Shown: positions 7,651 to 15,741 of the stretch, piece by piece
How the letters are laid out: the number at the start of each line of letters is the position of its first letter
Position numbering within the stretch: the first letter of the stretch is position 1
Translations under genes and position numbers: made by a program
The notes under the pieces: generated by a model
What the model saw: only the letters and a program-made list of their open reading frames with translations
The model's database searches: none
Told to the model about the DNA's origin: nothing
Assembly: GCA_964490895.1 (NCBI GenBank)
Contig: CAZBEI010000013.1
Span: 1-26,627 of the forward strand
Origin: JACRAO01 sp964490895
Lineage (GTDB): Bacteria; Bdellovibrionota; UBA1018
Length of the DNA: 26,627 nucleotides
Direction of reading: 5' to 3'

Positions 7651-8799
7651 TTACAAAGCCTGTTTTAGATCATCAGCTAAGTCCTTCGCGTCTTCTATCC
7701 CTACGCTCATGCGGATGAGGTTATCTAAGATTCCTAGATTTTTTCTGGTTTCAAGAGGAATGCTCGCGTGAGTCATAATCGCAGGGTGCTCAATGAGGGA
7801 CTCCACTCCACCTAGGCTTTCTGCAAGGGTGAATACTTTGAGCTTTTCTAAGAAATTTCGAGATTCTTCAAGTCCTCCTTTTATTAGAAAAGTAACCATC
7901 CCACCAAAACCCGTCATTTGCTTCTTTGCGATTTCATGTTGAGGGTGAGAGCGGAGTCCTGGGTAAATCACTTTTTCAATCTTAGGATGGGACTCTAAAA
8001 ATTTAGCAATTTCTAAAGCATTAGAAGCATGCTTTTCCATTCGTACCGCAAGAGTTTTCAGGCCTCGTAGTACCAGAAAACAGTCCATAGGACCTGGAAT
8101 CGCACCCACCGCATTTTGAAAAAATTTTAATTCTTCATAGAGTGTTTTATTATTTGTAGCTAAAACACCTCCGACCACATCACTGTGTCCATTCATGTAT
8201 TTTGTAACACTGTGGACGACAATATCGACGCCTAAGCAGAGTGGTTTCTGAAAGTATGGGCTCATGAAAGTATTGTCCAAAGCTGTAAGAACACCATGAT
8301 TTTTTGAGACTTTTGTGAGTGCCGCAATGTCAAAAATTTTTAACATTGGATTCGTTGGGGTTTCAATCCAAAGAAGCTGAGTATTGGGACGAATCGCATT
8401 TTCAACTTTTCCAATATCCGAAAGATCCATGAAGGTAAAATCAAAACCCAGTTTTCTATAAACTTTATCAAAAATTCGAAATGTACCTCCATAGACGTCG
8501 TCACTGCAGATCACATGGTCACCTGGTTTTAATGTGTGCAAAACTGCATCAATGGCAGCGAGTCCTGATGAGAAAGCAAGAGCGTGTTTTCCATCTTCAA
8601 GAGCTGCAATGCAATTTTGATAGGCCGTTCTTGTGGGATTGTCAGACCGAGAATACTCATAGCCCTGATGCCTTCCAGGAGAAGACTGAGCAAAAGTGCT
8701 GGTTTGGTAAATGGGTGTCATCACTGCTCCGGTTTGAGGATCTGGAGCCTGTCCTGCATGAATGGCCAAAGTTGAAAACCCTAGTTTCTCATGTTGCAT
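7651..8799 (-). CDS. Cystathionine gamma-lyase / gamma-synthase (Cys/Met metabolism PLP enzyme)
   Basis: This is a 382-residue member of the MetB/MetC/CTH fold-I PLP family. YEYSRSDNPTRTA binds the PLP phosphate in the partner subunit, SSGLAAIDA is the usual early loop, and SVTKYMNGHSD carries the PLP lysine K200. SLGGVESLIEHPAIMTHAS is typical of both gamma-synthases and gamma-lyases, and sequence alone does not separate them. The facing cystathionine beta-synthase favours gamma-lyase, which would complete reverse transsulfuration from homocysteine to cysteine. The start at 8799 has GGGGAGAG upstream. It is transcribed separately from the CBS operon. Confidence 0.88.
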   Translation of the reverse strand: MQHEKLGFSTLAIHAGQAPDPQTGAVMTPIYQTSTFAQSSPGRHQGYEYSRSDNPTRTAYQNCIAALEDGKHALAFSSGLAAIDAVLHTLKPGDHVICSDDVYGGTFRIFDKVYRKLGFDFTFMDLSDIGKVENAIRPNTQLLWIETPTNPMLKIFDIAALTKVSKNHGVLTALDNTFMSPYFQKPLCLGVDIVVHSVTKYMNGHSDVVGGVLATNNKTLYEELKFFQNAVGAIPGPMDCFLVLRGLKTLAVRMEKHASNALEIAKFLESHPKIEKVIYPGLRSHPQHEIAKKQMTGFGGMVTFLIKGGLEESRNFLEKLKVFTLAESLGGVESLIEHPAIMTHASIPLETRKNLGILDNLIRMSVGIEDAKDLADDLKQAL

Positions 8800-8876
8800 T
8801 TTTCTACTCTCCCCATTTTTTTGAGCATTTTTTTCTAATACACTGTAACAGAAATTATTTGGCTTATTTAAAATAT

Positions 8877-8902
8877 TTTTTAGTCCCTCTTTTTAGTCCC
8901 TC
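8877..8902. repeat. Perfect 13-nt tandem duplication
   Basis: TTTTTAGTCCCTC occurs twice back to back (8877-8889, 8890-8902) between the phosphatase stop and the leader of the gamma-lyase/synthase gene. No function is evident. Confidence 0.8.
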
Positions 8903-8909
8903 TGGGGTG

Positions 8910-8935
8910 GCGGGTGGGCTAAAACTCCCACTCGC
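8910..8935 (-). terminator. Hairpin directly after the phosphatase stop codon, possible terminator
   Basis: GCGGGTGGG (8910-8918) and CCCACTCGC (8927-8935) pair at 8 of 9 positions around an 8-nt loop, starting one base after the stop of the gene at 8936. No T tract follows on the minus strand, so an intrinsic terminator is possible but incomplete. It could instead protect the mRNA 3' end. Confidence 0.4.
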
Positions 8936-10054
8936 TTAAGCGACCCGCAACAAGTGTTGTTCCACATCTATGACGAGAACTGAGCAGTCTTGCTCTGGGA
9001 GTGCCTCTGGATAGGGCAGTTGCGATTTGATATGAAAGACAAACTCATTGAGAACGTCCTTGGCATCTCGATTGCGCAAGCGGTCTAACATTTCTATCGC
9101 TTTTTCAGAGCCCCCAACCCCGTCTACAAAGCCATCAGAACAAATCACTAGCCGGTCATGGGGATCCAAATAGACTTCTGACTCTGAAGTCAAAAAAATA
9201 GGATTCTGTTTTTTTATTTCGTCTCCGTGTTTGGGCAAAATTCTAAACTTCCCTCCGATGGGAGCATGAAAAACAAAGCTTTTTCCAAAATGCGTGTATC
9301 GCAATCTTAAATTTTCTCTAGAAATTACTGCGAAAAATAGAGACAAAGAATCTTTTTCTCCCAATGTAGACAAAAGCTCTTGATAAACTTTTTGCACCGT
9401 CGACAAAGTGGAGCGAGTTTCGTCTAAGGACAGTTTTAGAGTCACTCGAATGAGCGCCGACAAAACGGCACTAGAAAGTCCATAGGTCGAAGAGTCAGAC
9501 AAAAGCAGTGCCACTTGGTCCAAATCTTTTGACTCTCCTAAATCAAAAAAATCCCCTCCCGCTTTCATCCCTGCCAAATAACGACTGGTCATTTTAAAGC
9601 CTCGAATTTCTGGAAACCGACTGGGCAATCTCTCTTTTTGGAGACTTTCCGCGAGCTTTAAATCTTTCTTGAGTTCTTCTACTAATTGGGCAAAAGAGGT
9701 ATTGACCTGAGAAACCTCATCCCATTTTAAAATTTGTTGATACCTTGAAATTTTAGAAAACAACTCTAAGACTCGAAAGGGATAAACTAAAAGGCCATCT
9801 GCCCTTCCCTCCTGAATCAACGAAGGATACTCGTCTCCTTCCTGAACCACTAAAAAAACTGCTTTCTTTTTATGGCTGATCCCGTCTAGAAAGTTTTCTA
9901 AATTTTCTAAACGAACATCCACAAAAAGGAGCTGAGTCAAAACTTCATCATGAGGGATTAGAGAAATATCGGGGTTGAGGTCCAGAATTTTTTTTAGATC
10001 CTTCGTCCACTGAGATTTTTTTTCTTGGCTGACCACAGAAACATTTAATTTCAT
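8936..10054 (-). CDS. PP2C/SpoIIE-type protein phosphatase with N-terminal pseudo-receiver
   Basis: This is a 372-residue protein. Residues 1-110 look like a receiver domain (LLFVDVRLENL at the phosphorylation loop, AVFLVVQEGDE, then GLLVYPFRVLEL with Tyr replacing the conserved Lys). A helical linker (about 112-145) leads to a SpoIIE/RsbU-type PPM phosphatase. Metal-binding motifs are AGGDFFDL, LLSDSSTYGLSSA (in place of DVSGHG), LVICSDGFVDG and QDCSVLVIDV. Such enzymes dephosphorylate Ser/Thr, classically on STAS-domain anti-anti-sigma factors. The receiver lacks key residues, so its input may not be phosphorylation. It lies 2 nt after the outer-membrane protein gene. A STAS-like protein at 14079 is a possible but untested partner. 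Confidence 0.85.
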   Translation of the reverse strand: MKLNVSVVSQEKKSQWTKDLKKILDLNPDISLIPHDEVLTQLLFVDVRLENLENFLDGISHKKKAVFLVVQEGDEYPSLIQEGRADGLLVYPFRVLELFSKISRYQQILKWDEVSQVNTSFAQLVEELKKDLKLAESLQKERLPSRFPEIRGFKMTSRYLAGMKAGGDFFDLGESKDLDQVALLLSDSSTYGLSSAVLSALIRVTLKLSLDETRSTLSTVQKVYQELLSTLGEKDSLSLFFAVISRENLRLRYTHFGKSFVFHAPIGGKFRILPKHGDEIKKQNPIFLTSESEVYLDPHDRLVICSDGFVDGVGGSEKAIEMLDRLRNRDAKDVLNEFVFHIKSQLPYPEALPEQDCSVLVIDVEQHLLRVA

Positions 10055-10056
10055 CT

Positions 10057-11157
10057 TTAGAATGCCCTAATTTGATAATGCAACAAATAGCGAGTATCTT
10101 TCAATGCGTGATACGAAGCACCCGCCTCTTCGCTGTACAAGCTTAAACCAAACTCTGCAGTCTTACGACGCATTCCAACTCCCCCACAAGGATAGCCACT
10201 TCGCCAACCTCCCCGCAAGAAAAACTTCTCTCTAAAATTAAACTCAAGTCCAAGGGAGATTCGGCCTAAAATACTCATCCCCGATCGATTGGATAAGTCT
10301 CGATACTCTATTGCAAAGTTGGACGAAGATCCACCTCCCATTTTTGGCGAGAGGCTAAAAGCAGCGTCATAGCTGGTCAATTCTGGATCTGGCACTCCGC
10401 TTTTATTTTTAGCTAACTTCAGGAGCGAAAAACTTCCAAATTTAACACCCAATAAGTTCCGTGCAACAAAAGTAAGAGAAGGGAGATTTTGAACAGGCAA
10501 ACTAAATGCAACGCCTAGGTTGTGAGAAATGCCAGAACCCTCAGCCAATCCCTGATTGTAGCCTAGGGGATCCGTGGTTGATGGAACTGTAATATCTCCA
10601 ACTTCCTCGTTGACCCACTGAAAGCTATACCCCAACCGAATCACTCCACCAGCCAACCGGACTCCTGCACCAAAAGTTGGGATAAAAGAAATGCGAGTCC
10701 GATAGTGAATATTGCTCCCATCAGTACTCTGAGCTGCAAATTCGTCAGAAAATAAAATCCCAAAAGCAAAACCTCTGGCGGCAAAATTTGGAAAGATTGC
10801 TCCACCCATACCTGGAAACGCAGGAGACTTTGCAATCACTCGATCCGCATATTTGCTTAGACTCGTCACTTTATAGAAGTTTCGATCTAATATTTTAATG
10901 TAATCCGAATTGGCCATGATTTGAAAATTAAAAGGCTCAAATTGGAAATACCGAATACGTCCCAAACCTGCTGGATTATAAAAAAGCCCCCCTGCCCCAT
11001 CATCCACCAAAGAAATGATGGCATCCCCCATCGCCGCACCGCGCGCAGAAGTATATCGAGAGCCTGGAACTAAGTCTTGTCTGGCCCATGAAATTTTATA
11101 AACAACTAAAGTTGATACAAAAATACAAAGAAATCCAAGCCATTTCCACCCCTTCAT
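10057..11157 (-). CDS. Outer-membrane beta-barrel protein (PorV/UPF0164-like)
   Basis: The frame is open from a TTG at 11166, but the ATG at 11157 leads directly into the signal peptide (MKGWKWLGFLCIFVSTLVVYKISWA). The mature protein begins with SRYTSARGAAMGDAIISLVDDGAGGLFYNPAGLGRI, a segment typical of the PorV/PorQ and FadL-like barrels, in which AMG..A.A and NPAGL recur. The rest is a series of alternating amphipathic strands (FAFGILFSDEF, IRLGYSFQW, LGLEFNFREKFFLRGGWRSG). It ends in Phe, as outer-membrane barrels recognised by BamA do. The substrate is unknown. It is cotranscribed with the phosphatase downstream (2-nt gap), an unusual partner. Confidence 0.8.
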   Translation of the reverse strand: MKGWKWLGFLCIFVSTLVVYKISWARQDLVPGSRYTSARGAAMGDAIISLVDDGAGGLFYNPAGLGRIRYFQFEPFNFQIMANSDYIKILDRNFYKVTSLSKYADRVIAKSPAFPGMGGAIFPNFAARGFAFGILFSDEFAAQSTDGSNIHYRTRISFIPTFGAGVRLAGGVIRLGYSFQWVNEEVGDITVPSTTDPLGYNQGLAEGSGISHNLGVAFSLPVQNLPSLTFVARNLLGVKFGSFSLLKLAKNKSGVPDPELTSYDAAFSLSPKMGGGSSSNFAIEYRDLSNRSGMSILGRISLGLEFNFREKFFLRGGWRSGYPCGGVGMRRKTAEFGLSLYSEEAGASYHALKDTRYLLHYQIRAF

Positions 11158-11199
11158 ACTCTTCAATATCGGCTGCGCATGATAAAAGAATAAATACCT

Positions 11200-11227
11200 T
11201 TGAAAAAAAGGTCCCCAATAATATACT
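11200..11227 (+). promoter_or_regulatory. Promoter candidate for the HD-GYP gene
   Basis: TTGAAA (11200-11205), a 16-nt spacer and TATACT (11222-11227) each match the sigma-70 boxes at 5/6. They would give a leader of about 80 nt. The divergent intergenic gap 11158-11312 holds no other clear element. Confidence 0.4.
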
Positions 11228-11312
11228 TAAACAATACACTATTTGGCATGTTTCAGAGATTGTTTAGTTTTTAGTCACCTTTTGCCGAGGAGTGAACCAA
11301 GGAATCGATTTG

Positions 11313-11960
11313 ATGACCGATTTTATTCTCCCCAGTTGGGCCAGAGCCGTCATTGATACTTTACTGAGAGCTTTGCGTGAGAGGGATCCGTACACTTATG
11401 GCCATTGCCTGAGAGTGTCCAGAAACTCAAAGCTATTGGCAAAAGCGGCGGGGCTTTCTGAGCAAGACCTGCAGATTGTAGAGCTTGCAAGTATTTTTCA
11501 TGACCTTGGGAAACTTGGAATTCCGGATGAGATTTTACTCAAACCTGGGAGACTCACTCAAAAAGAAGAGGCCATCATGAGAACCCACCCTGTGAGAAGC
11601 CAAGAAATTTTAATGCCTCTAACCCACATCCCTCTTTTTAAAACAATATTACCAGGCATACGCTCGCACCATGAACGAATCGATGGAAGAGGCTACCCAG
11701 ACGGAATTCAGGGATCGACGATCCCACTCGTGGCAAGAATCATGCTCATTGCAGATACCTTTGATGCCATGACGACCAATCGTCCCTATCGAAAAGCCAT
11801 GGCTGCAGAGATTGCATACAAAGAACTCAAACTCTTTGCAGGGCGTCAGTTTGACGAACACTTAGTCGATGTATTTTTAAAGGCACACCCAAAATGGGGG
11901 CGACTCGAGGAAGAAATCACGGAAGAGTTTGTCACCCTCAACTTCCGAAAAGCAGCATAG
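11313..11960 (+). CDS. HD-GYP domain phosphodiesterase (c-di-GMP)
   Basis: This protein is 215 residues from ATG 11313, which has AAGGA 9 nt upstream. A GTG at 11292 would add seven residues but its Shine-Dalgarno is too close. The full HD-GYP signature is present: HCLRVS, the metal pair in IFHDLGKLGIPDEIL, HP near MRTHPVRS, SHHERIDGRGYPDG with the GYP triad, and LIADTFDAMTTNRPYR. All expected metal ligands are kept, so c-di-GMP (or cGAMP-type) hydrolysis is likely. There is no sensory or receiver domain, so it is a stand-alone cytosolic enzyme. A surface-protein gene follows in the same direction after 95 nt. Confidence 0.9.
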   Translation: MTDFILPSWARAVIDTLLRALRERDPYTYGHCLRVSRNSKLLAKAAGLSEQDLQIVELASIFHDLGKLGIPDEILLKPGRLTQKEEAIMRTHPVRSQEILMPLTHIPLFKTILPGIRSHHERIDGRGYPDGIQGSTIPLVARIMLIADTFDAMTTNRPYRKAMAAEIAYKELKLFAGRQFDEHLVDVFLKAHPKWGRLEEEITEEFVTLNFRKAA

Positions 11961-12055
11961 TTAACAATAATTAACTAATGACCCATTGCGCCATACTGTA
12001 CTCTTCGGATATACTTGAATTAATTGCTATACTTTAGCGTTTTTTAGGGGGTGGT

Positions 12056-12886
12056 ATGGGGGTTTATTCAATTCGGAAATTTGTAATCTTTTTTATTTTA
12101 TTTCCAGCATGCTCACAACAGTTTGAACTTTCATTGCAAAAGCAAATCACAGACAGCAGCAGTTCAAATCCTACAGGCACGCAAAACAATAAAAATGAAC
12201 CGGGCGAAGGTTTCGTATGGGTTGGCCTTGGTAGCGATCCAAACTGGGACACAGACACTAACTGGTCCGGAGGGCGTCCGCCGGGGCCTAAAGATACTGC
12301 CATCTTTGACCCAAAGGCTTGCAGTATAAACTGTTCTCCAGAAATCAAAAAGTCCACTCATGTCCAGGGGATCACCCTAAAATCAGGTTACACAGGAACT
12401 ATTAATCAAAACCAAAATGTTTCAGTCACTCTGGGTTCTGACCACACCTGGACCTATAGACAAGAAGGAGGTACTTATAAACGAGGCTCCTCAATAATCA
12501 AAATAATTCCAGGCCAAAAATTTATTTTACAAAATGGACCCCGATTGATTTTTACTGACGAAACCGGACAAGTGGTTGGGTATATAGGCTTTACGAGTGA
12601 TCACGGACTCACTATCTTCTCACGCGAATTCGAAGATGCCCTCCGAAACTATGACGCCTACTCTCTTAACTTTAGACCCCTTGTAATTGACGGTGGCCTT
12701 GAGCAAAAATCTTACCTCATGGAAACTTTTGTCAGCATCAAGGAAGATAAAAACAAAGTCTACTTGCCTGGATTTTGTATTGGAAAAGCACTTTTCTTTT
12801 GGGCGCCCTCAGGGCGAAACCCCGCATCGGGGTGTGGCGTCAATGATTCAAAAGTTTTGGGAGGCCTCACTGTTATCAATTATTAG
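12056..12886 (+). CDS. Putative surface lipoprotein with a W-x-N-W-G-G-P motif
   Basis: This is a 276-residue protein with a start at ATG 12056 after AGGGGGTGG. The N terminus has a hydrophobic stretch ending LFPAC, a loose lipobox (Phe at -3 is unusual), followed by a Ser/Thr/Asn-rich linker. Residues about 54-88 (VWVGLGSDPNWDTDTNWSGGRPPGPKDTAIFD) carry the motif that opens many beta-helix surface and autotransporter repeats. It occurs once here, so this is not a long repeat protein. The C-terminal half is beta-rich and unrecognised, with paired Cys. The gene follows the HD-GYP gene and overlaps the convergent HDOD gene by 11 nt at the 3' ends. Confidence 0.65.
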   Translation: MGVYSIRKFVIFFILFPACSQQFELSLQKQITDSSSSNPTGTQNNKNEPGEGFVWVGLGSDPNWDTDTNWSGGRPPGPKDTAIFDPKACSINCSPEIKKSTHVQGITLKSGYTGTINQNQNVSVTLGSDHTWTYRQEGGTYKRGSSIIKIIPGQKFILQNGPRLIFTDETGQVVGYIGFTSDHGLTIFSREFEDALRNYDAYSLNFRPLVIDGGLEQKSYLMETFVSIKEDKNKVYLPGFCIGKALFFWAPSGRNPASGCGVNDSKVLGGLTVINY

Positions 12887-13946
12887 AAACACGCGTCACA
12901 ATGGGCATTAAATTTTTTAGTTCGTATTTAAAATCTTCCAGCTCTTTGCCCTTCCACTGCCTTAAGATGGGATCATTGATATTGTCCGGTTTTTTAAAAT
13001 TGTTTGCAATATTGGTCGCTAGACAAATCAAAGAACTCAGCTGAAATGTCCCTTTCCTGCCAGGTCCAGCCCTCAGCAACACAGTGTGATGATGATATAA
13101 AATAGCCTTTTGGATCGGTTTAAAGAGTCGAAAATAATGACAAGCAACACTCCCCAAAAGAGCATGGTTAATTCCAAATTTTTGCTGTTCAGCAAAATGA
13201 CGAAGCGCTCGTGACAATCCCTTTTTAGAAACAATTTCATTAAATTGAAAATATTCAGGCTCTATAATTGCAAAAATAATTTTACCAATATCATGGATTA
13301 AACAAGCGCTAAAAAAATACTTACTGTACGAAAGGTCCTTAATGGATTTCACCAACTCTAAACCAATCTGGGCCGTCTTAAATCCATGACTATAAACAGT
13401 ATCTATATATTCAAGCGTTTTTTTCTTGTCCTTCGAATAATCAGTGGCAATGAGGGCCAAAACGTCAAACATCAAGCCTGCAGCATAACCGATATCCGAA
13501 TACTCATATCGAATCGACATCAAATACTCTTCTGTTTTTAGAGCATAGCGAATTACTTCGGAGGGAGAAATTTTTAGGTTCCCTTCTTTGTCTAACTCGG
13601 GATGCACTTCTTTTACCATTCTTAATACCTGCAGAGATGAAATTAAATCTCTCGAGTTTTGCATTCCAAGCAAGATCACTGCTGCGTCTAGACTCGGGAG
13701 TTCTTCTCGCATCCCTTTGCTTTCAATGACTTTGAGAAAATAATATTGATAATAGGGATTTGCTTTTAAAAAATCAGCTACCTTTTCAGCTGTCACATCA
13801 ATATTTGAAAAAGCTTTCAAAATTTCATAACTCACATTAGGGAGATAAATTTTAGGAACAATTTCTTTTAAAAATTTTTTAAAAAGCGGCGGAGCCTTGA
13901 CACTTTTTAAACTCAAAGGAACCAGGATCTTTTCTTCTGCCTTCAT
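12876..13946 (-). CDS. HDOD-domain signalling protein
   Basis: This is a 356-residue protein. Residues about 20-260 follow the HDOD pattern: LPNVSYEILKAFSNIDVTAEKVADFLKANPYYQYYFLKVI, LLGMQNSRDLI and, further on, SACLIHDIGKIIFA with the HD pair, then HALLGSVACHYFRL and ILYHHH. HDOD proteins usually lack complete phosphohydrolase sites and act as signalling scaffolds. Here the HD pair and the later His cluster are kept, so activity cannot be ruled out. It is convergent with the lipoprotein gene and divergent from the STAS-like gene. Confidence 0.85.
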   Translation of the reverse strand: MKAEEKILVPLSLKSVKAPPLFKKFLKEIVPKIYLPNVSYEILKAFSNIDVTAEKVADFLKANPYYQYYFLKVIESKGMREELPSLDAAVILLGMQNSRDLISSLQVLRMVKEVHPELDKEGNLKISPSEVIRYALKTEEYLMSIRYEYSDIGYAAGLMFDVLALIATDYSKDKKKTLEYIDTVYSHGFKTAQIGLELVKSIKDLSYSKYFFSACLIHDIGKIIFAIIEPEYFQFNEIVSKKGLSRALRHFAEQQKFGINHALLGSVACHYFRLFKPIQKAILYHHHTVLLRAGPGRKGTFQLSSLICLATNIANNFKKPDNINDPILRQWKGKELEDFKYELKNLMPIVTRVSNN

Positions 13947-13998
13947 TACTACAGTTTAAACCGGGTTTCTTATTTTAGAATGTAACGCCGCATTATTT

Positions 13999-14027
13999 TT
14001 GATTAAAATCTTTGCAAGCTCTAAATT
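13999..14027 (+). promoter_or_regulatory. Promoter candidate for the STAS-like/coiled-coil/regulator unit
   Basis: TTGATT (13999-14004), a 17-nt spacer and TAAATT (14022-14027) match sigma-70 boxes at 4/6 each. The start codon lies about 45 nt past the expected transcript start, with GAAGGA at 14064-14069. Confidence 0.35.
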
Positions 14028-14078
14028 AAAATATGTTAGACTTTCTTTACAGAGTTATTTTTTGAAGGATATTAAAAA

Positions 14079-14678
14079 TTGAAATTAAAACTCGAAAAAC
14101 AAGAAGATTTTATAATGCTGAGCGTCTCAGAAGAGGTCTTGCATAATCATATTGCCGTTTTAAGAGCGGGAATCAGTAAACTCCTCCAATCCGGAGTGAA
14201 AAACATCCTCTTAGACTTGACAAAGGCACAAGCCGATCAAAAAATTCTAAAGGAAATTCCAGCCCTAGAGAAATACACAGAAACCTTTAAGGGGAAATTA
14301 GCCATTTTTTCCTCTGTCCCAGGAGTTGGAAATATTAAAAAAAGAGAAGAGGCTGTAAAATATTTCATCAAAGAAATCACTACACTTTTAGCAACTGAAG
14401 CAGCCCTGAGTTTAAAAAACGAAAAATTGATAAAACAAAAAACAGAATTAGAGAAAAAAATCGCTTCTAGTAAAACCGTTGGGGTGGATCCTAAAATGTT
14501 GCGAAGAGAAAATTCGCTACTAAAAAAAAGAGCTCATGAATTAGAAATTCAGATCCAAAAATTATTAAAACAAAGAATTGAGAACAAACCACCCATCACC
14601 GTAACATTGAAGGCTGAAACGATCATGAAAACAATCATTGCTGTATTTGAACAGGAGGACATCCTTTCTGTAAAATAA
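14079..14678 (+). CDS. STAS-like protein with C-terminal coiled coil
   Basis: This is a 199-residue protein with a start at TTG 14079, GAAGGA ending 9 nt before it. Residues 1-95 resemble a STAS domain in order: strand LKLEKQEDFIMLSV, helix HIAVLRAGISKLLQSG, strand VKNILLDLTKAQ, helix, strand KLAIFSS. No phospho-accepting Ser is evident at the usual place after the ILLDLT strand. From about 105 to 170 it is a Lys/Glu-rich coiled coil (NEKLIKQKTELEKKI, ENSLLKKRAHELEIQIQKLL), then a short conserved-looking tail. The fold call is from pattern only. It heads a three-gene unit with a small coiled-coil protein and a response regulator. Confidence 0.6.
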   Translation: MKLKLEKQEDFIMLSVSEEVLHNHIAVLRAGISKLLQSGVKNILLDLTKAQADQKILKEIPALEKYTETFKGKLAIFSSVPGVGNIKKREEAVKYFIKEITTLLATEAALSLKNEKLIKQKTELEKKIASSKTVGVDPKMLRRENSLLKKRAHELEIQIQKLLKQRIENKPPITVTLKAETIMKTIIAVFEQEDILSVK

Positions 14679-14724
14679 TTTTTATTTTACAGAATCTTGA
14701 GATAAGCTAAAAAAATAAACAATT

Positions 14725-15084
14725 ATGACAGAAGAAAAGGCTAAACCACACACCCCCACTCCGAACTCAGAAGAGGCGATTCGAATCAGAATCCAAACCC
14801 TCGAAGAAATCGTAAAGACCACAGAAGGGGCCATCAAGTCCATGGAGGGTAAGCTCTTGATGAATAATCCAAAGGAAATTGCCGATATTCAGGCGGAAAA
14901 TAATGTTGTTCAAAATAAAATCGACAAACTCGAAAACCTATTTTACGGATTACTCATCGAGGGATTTCAGAATCCGAAGGCGGAGGAATTAAAATCTTTC
15001 AGTGAGATTTTGAGAGAGTCTGCAATCGAGTATTTTAAAAAAGCAGACATTAGAAATGAGATATGGAAAAATATCGAATCTTAA
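14725..15084 (+). CDS. Small coiled-coil protein, unknown function
   Basis: This is a 119-residue soluble protein with a disordered Pro/Thr start and heptad-like helices at about 20-75 (IRIQTLEEIVKTTEGAIKSMEGKLL, IADIQAENNVVQNKIDKLENLFYGLLIEGF). I do not recognise a family. It begins 46 nt after the STAS-like gene. Its 3' end overlaps the response-regulator start by 22 nt, so it is almost certainly cotranslated with it. It has no clear Shine-Dalgarno. Its partners suggest a signalling scaffold or regulator cofactor, which is inference. Confidence 0.6.
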   Translation: MTEEKAKPHTPTPNSEEAIRIRIQTLEEIVKTTEGAIKSMEGKLLMNNPKEIADIQAENNVVQNKIDKLENLFYGLLIEGFQNPKAEELKSFSEILRESAIEYFKKADIRNEIWKNIES

Positions 15085-15740
15085 TTATAGAAGACAATTC
15101 CGATACCCGGCGTTTTTTAGAGACCATGCTCGGCCGTGAGTTTGATGTGATCTCAGCAGAAAATGCAGTCATCGGAATTGATTATGCTCGAAATAAATCA
15201 CCTGACCTTATTTTATTGGACATCATGCTACCTATTTTAAGTGGTTATGACGCGTGCAGCCTTCTTAAAAAAGACGAGAAAACAAAACACATTCCCACTC
15301 TTTTTCTTTCAGCAAAAAACACAGTCAGCGATATTACCCAAGGTCTCTCCACGGGTGCAGATGATTACATTGCAAAGCCTTTTGACTACAAAGAACTCAT
15401 GGCCAGAATCTGGGCCAGACTTAGGACGGATCGAGACAAAGCACTCCAGCCCATTCAAATTGGAGAACTAAAAATAGATCCCTCAAATCGCGAAGTGGCT
15501 TTTGGCGGAAAAAAAACGCAATTGACCTTAACTGAGTTTGACATTCTGAGGTGTTTAGCCTCTCACGCTGGACAAGTTGTCTCTCGAGAAGATATTTTAA
15601 AAGATGTCTGGAAAGATCATTCTGACAAAACAAGTGATCGAACTATTGATGTCCACATTCGAGCCTTACGAAGAAAAATCCCTCACCTCACTAAATACAT
15701 CATCTCGATTTATGGTGTGGGCTATAAGTATGAGAAGTAA
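15063..15740 (+). CDS. OmpR/PhoB-family response regulator
   Basis: This is a 225-residue protein. The receiver (1-120) is complete: acidic pair E10/D11, phosphoacceptor D53 in LILLDIMLP, and the Lys of AKPFDY. Residues about 130-225 form the winged-helix DNA-binding domain, with LTLTEFDILRCLASHAGQVVSREDIL and the recognition helix TSDRTIDVHIRALRRKI, then GVGYKYEK. No histidine kinase is adjacent; the nearest kinase is the convergent Ser/Thr kinase 1 nt away at the 3' end. It overlaps the coiled-coil gene by 22 nt, so its supply may be tied to that protein. Confidence 0.92.
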   Translation: MEKYRILIIEDNSDTRRFLETMLGREFDVISAENAVIGIDYARNKSPDLILLDIMLPILSGYDACSLLKKDEKTKHIPTLFLSAKNTVSDITQGLSTGADDYIAKPFDYKELMARIWARLRTDRDKALQPIQIGELKIDPSNREVAFGGKKTQLTLTEFDILRCLASHAGQVVSREDILKDVWKDHSDKTSDRTIDVHIRALRRKIPHLTKYIISIYGVGYKYEK

Positions 15741-15741
15741 T

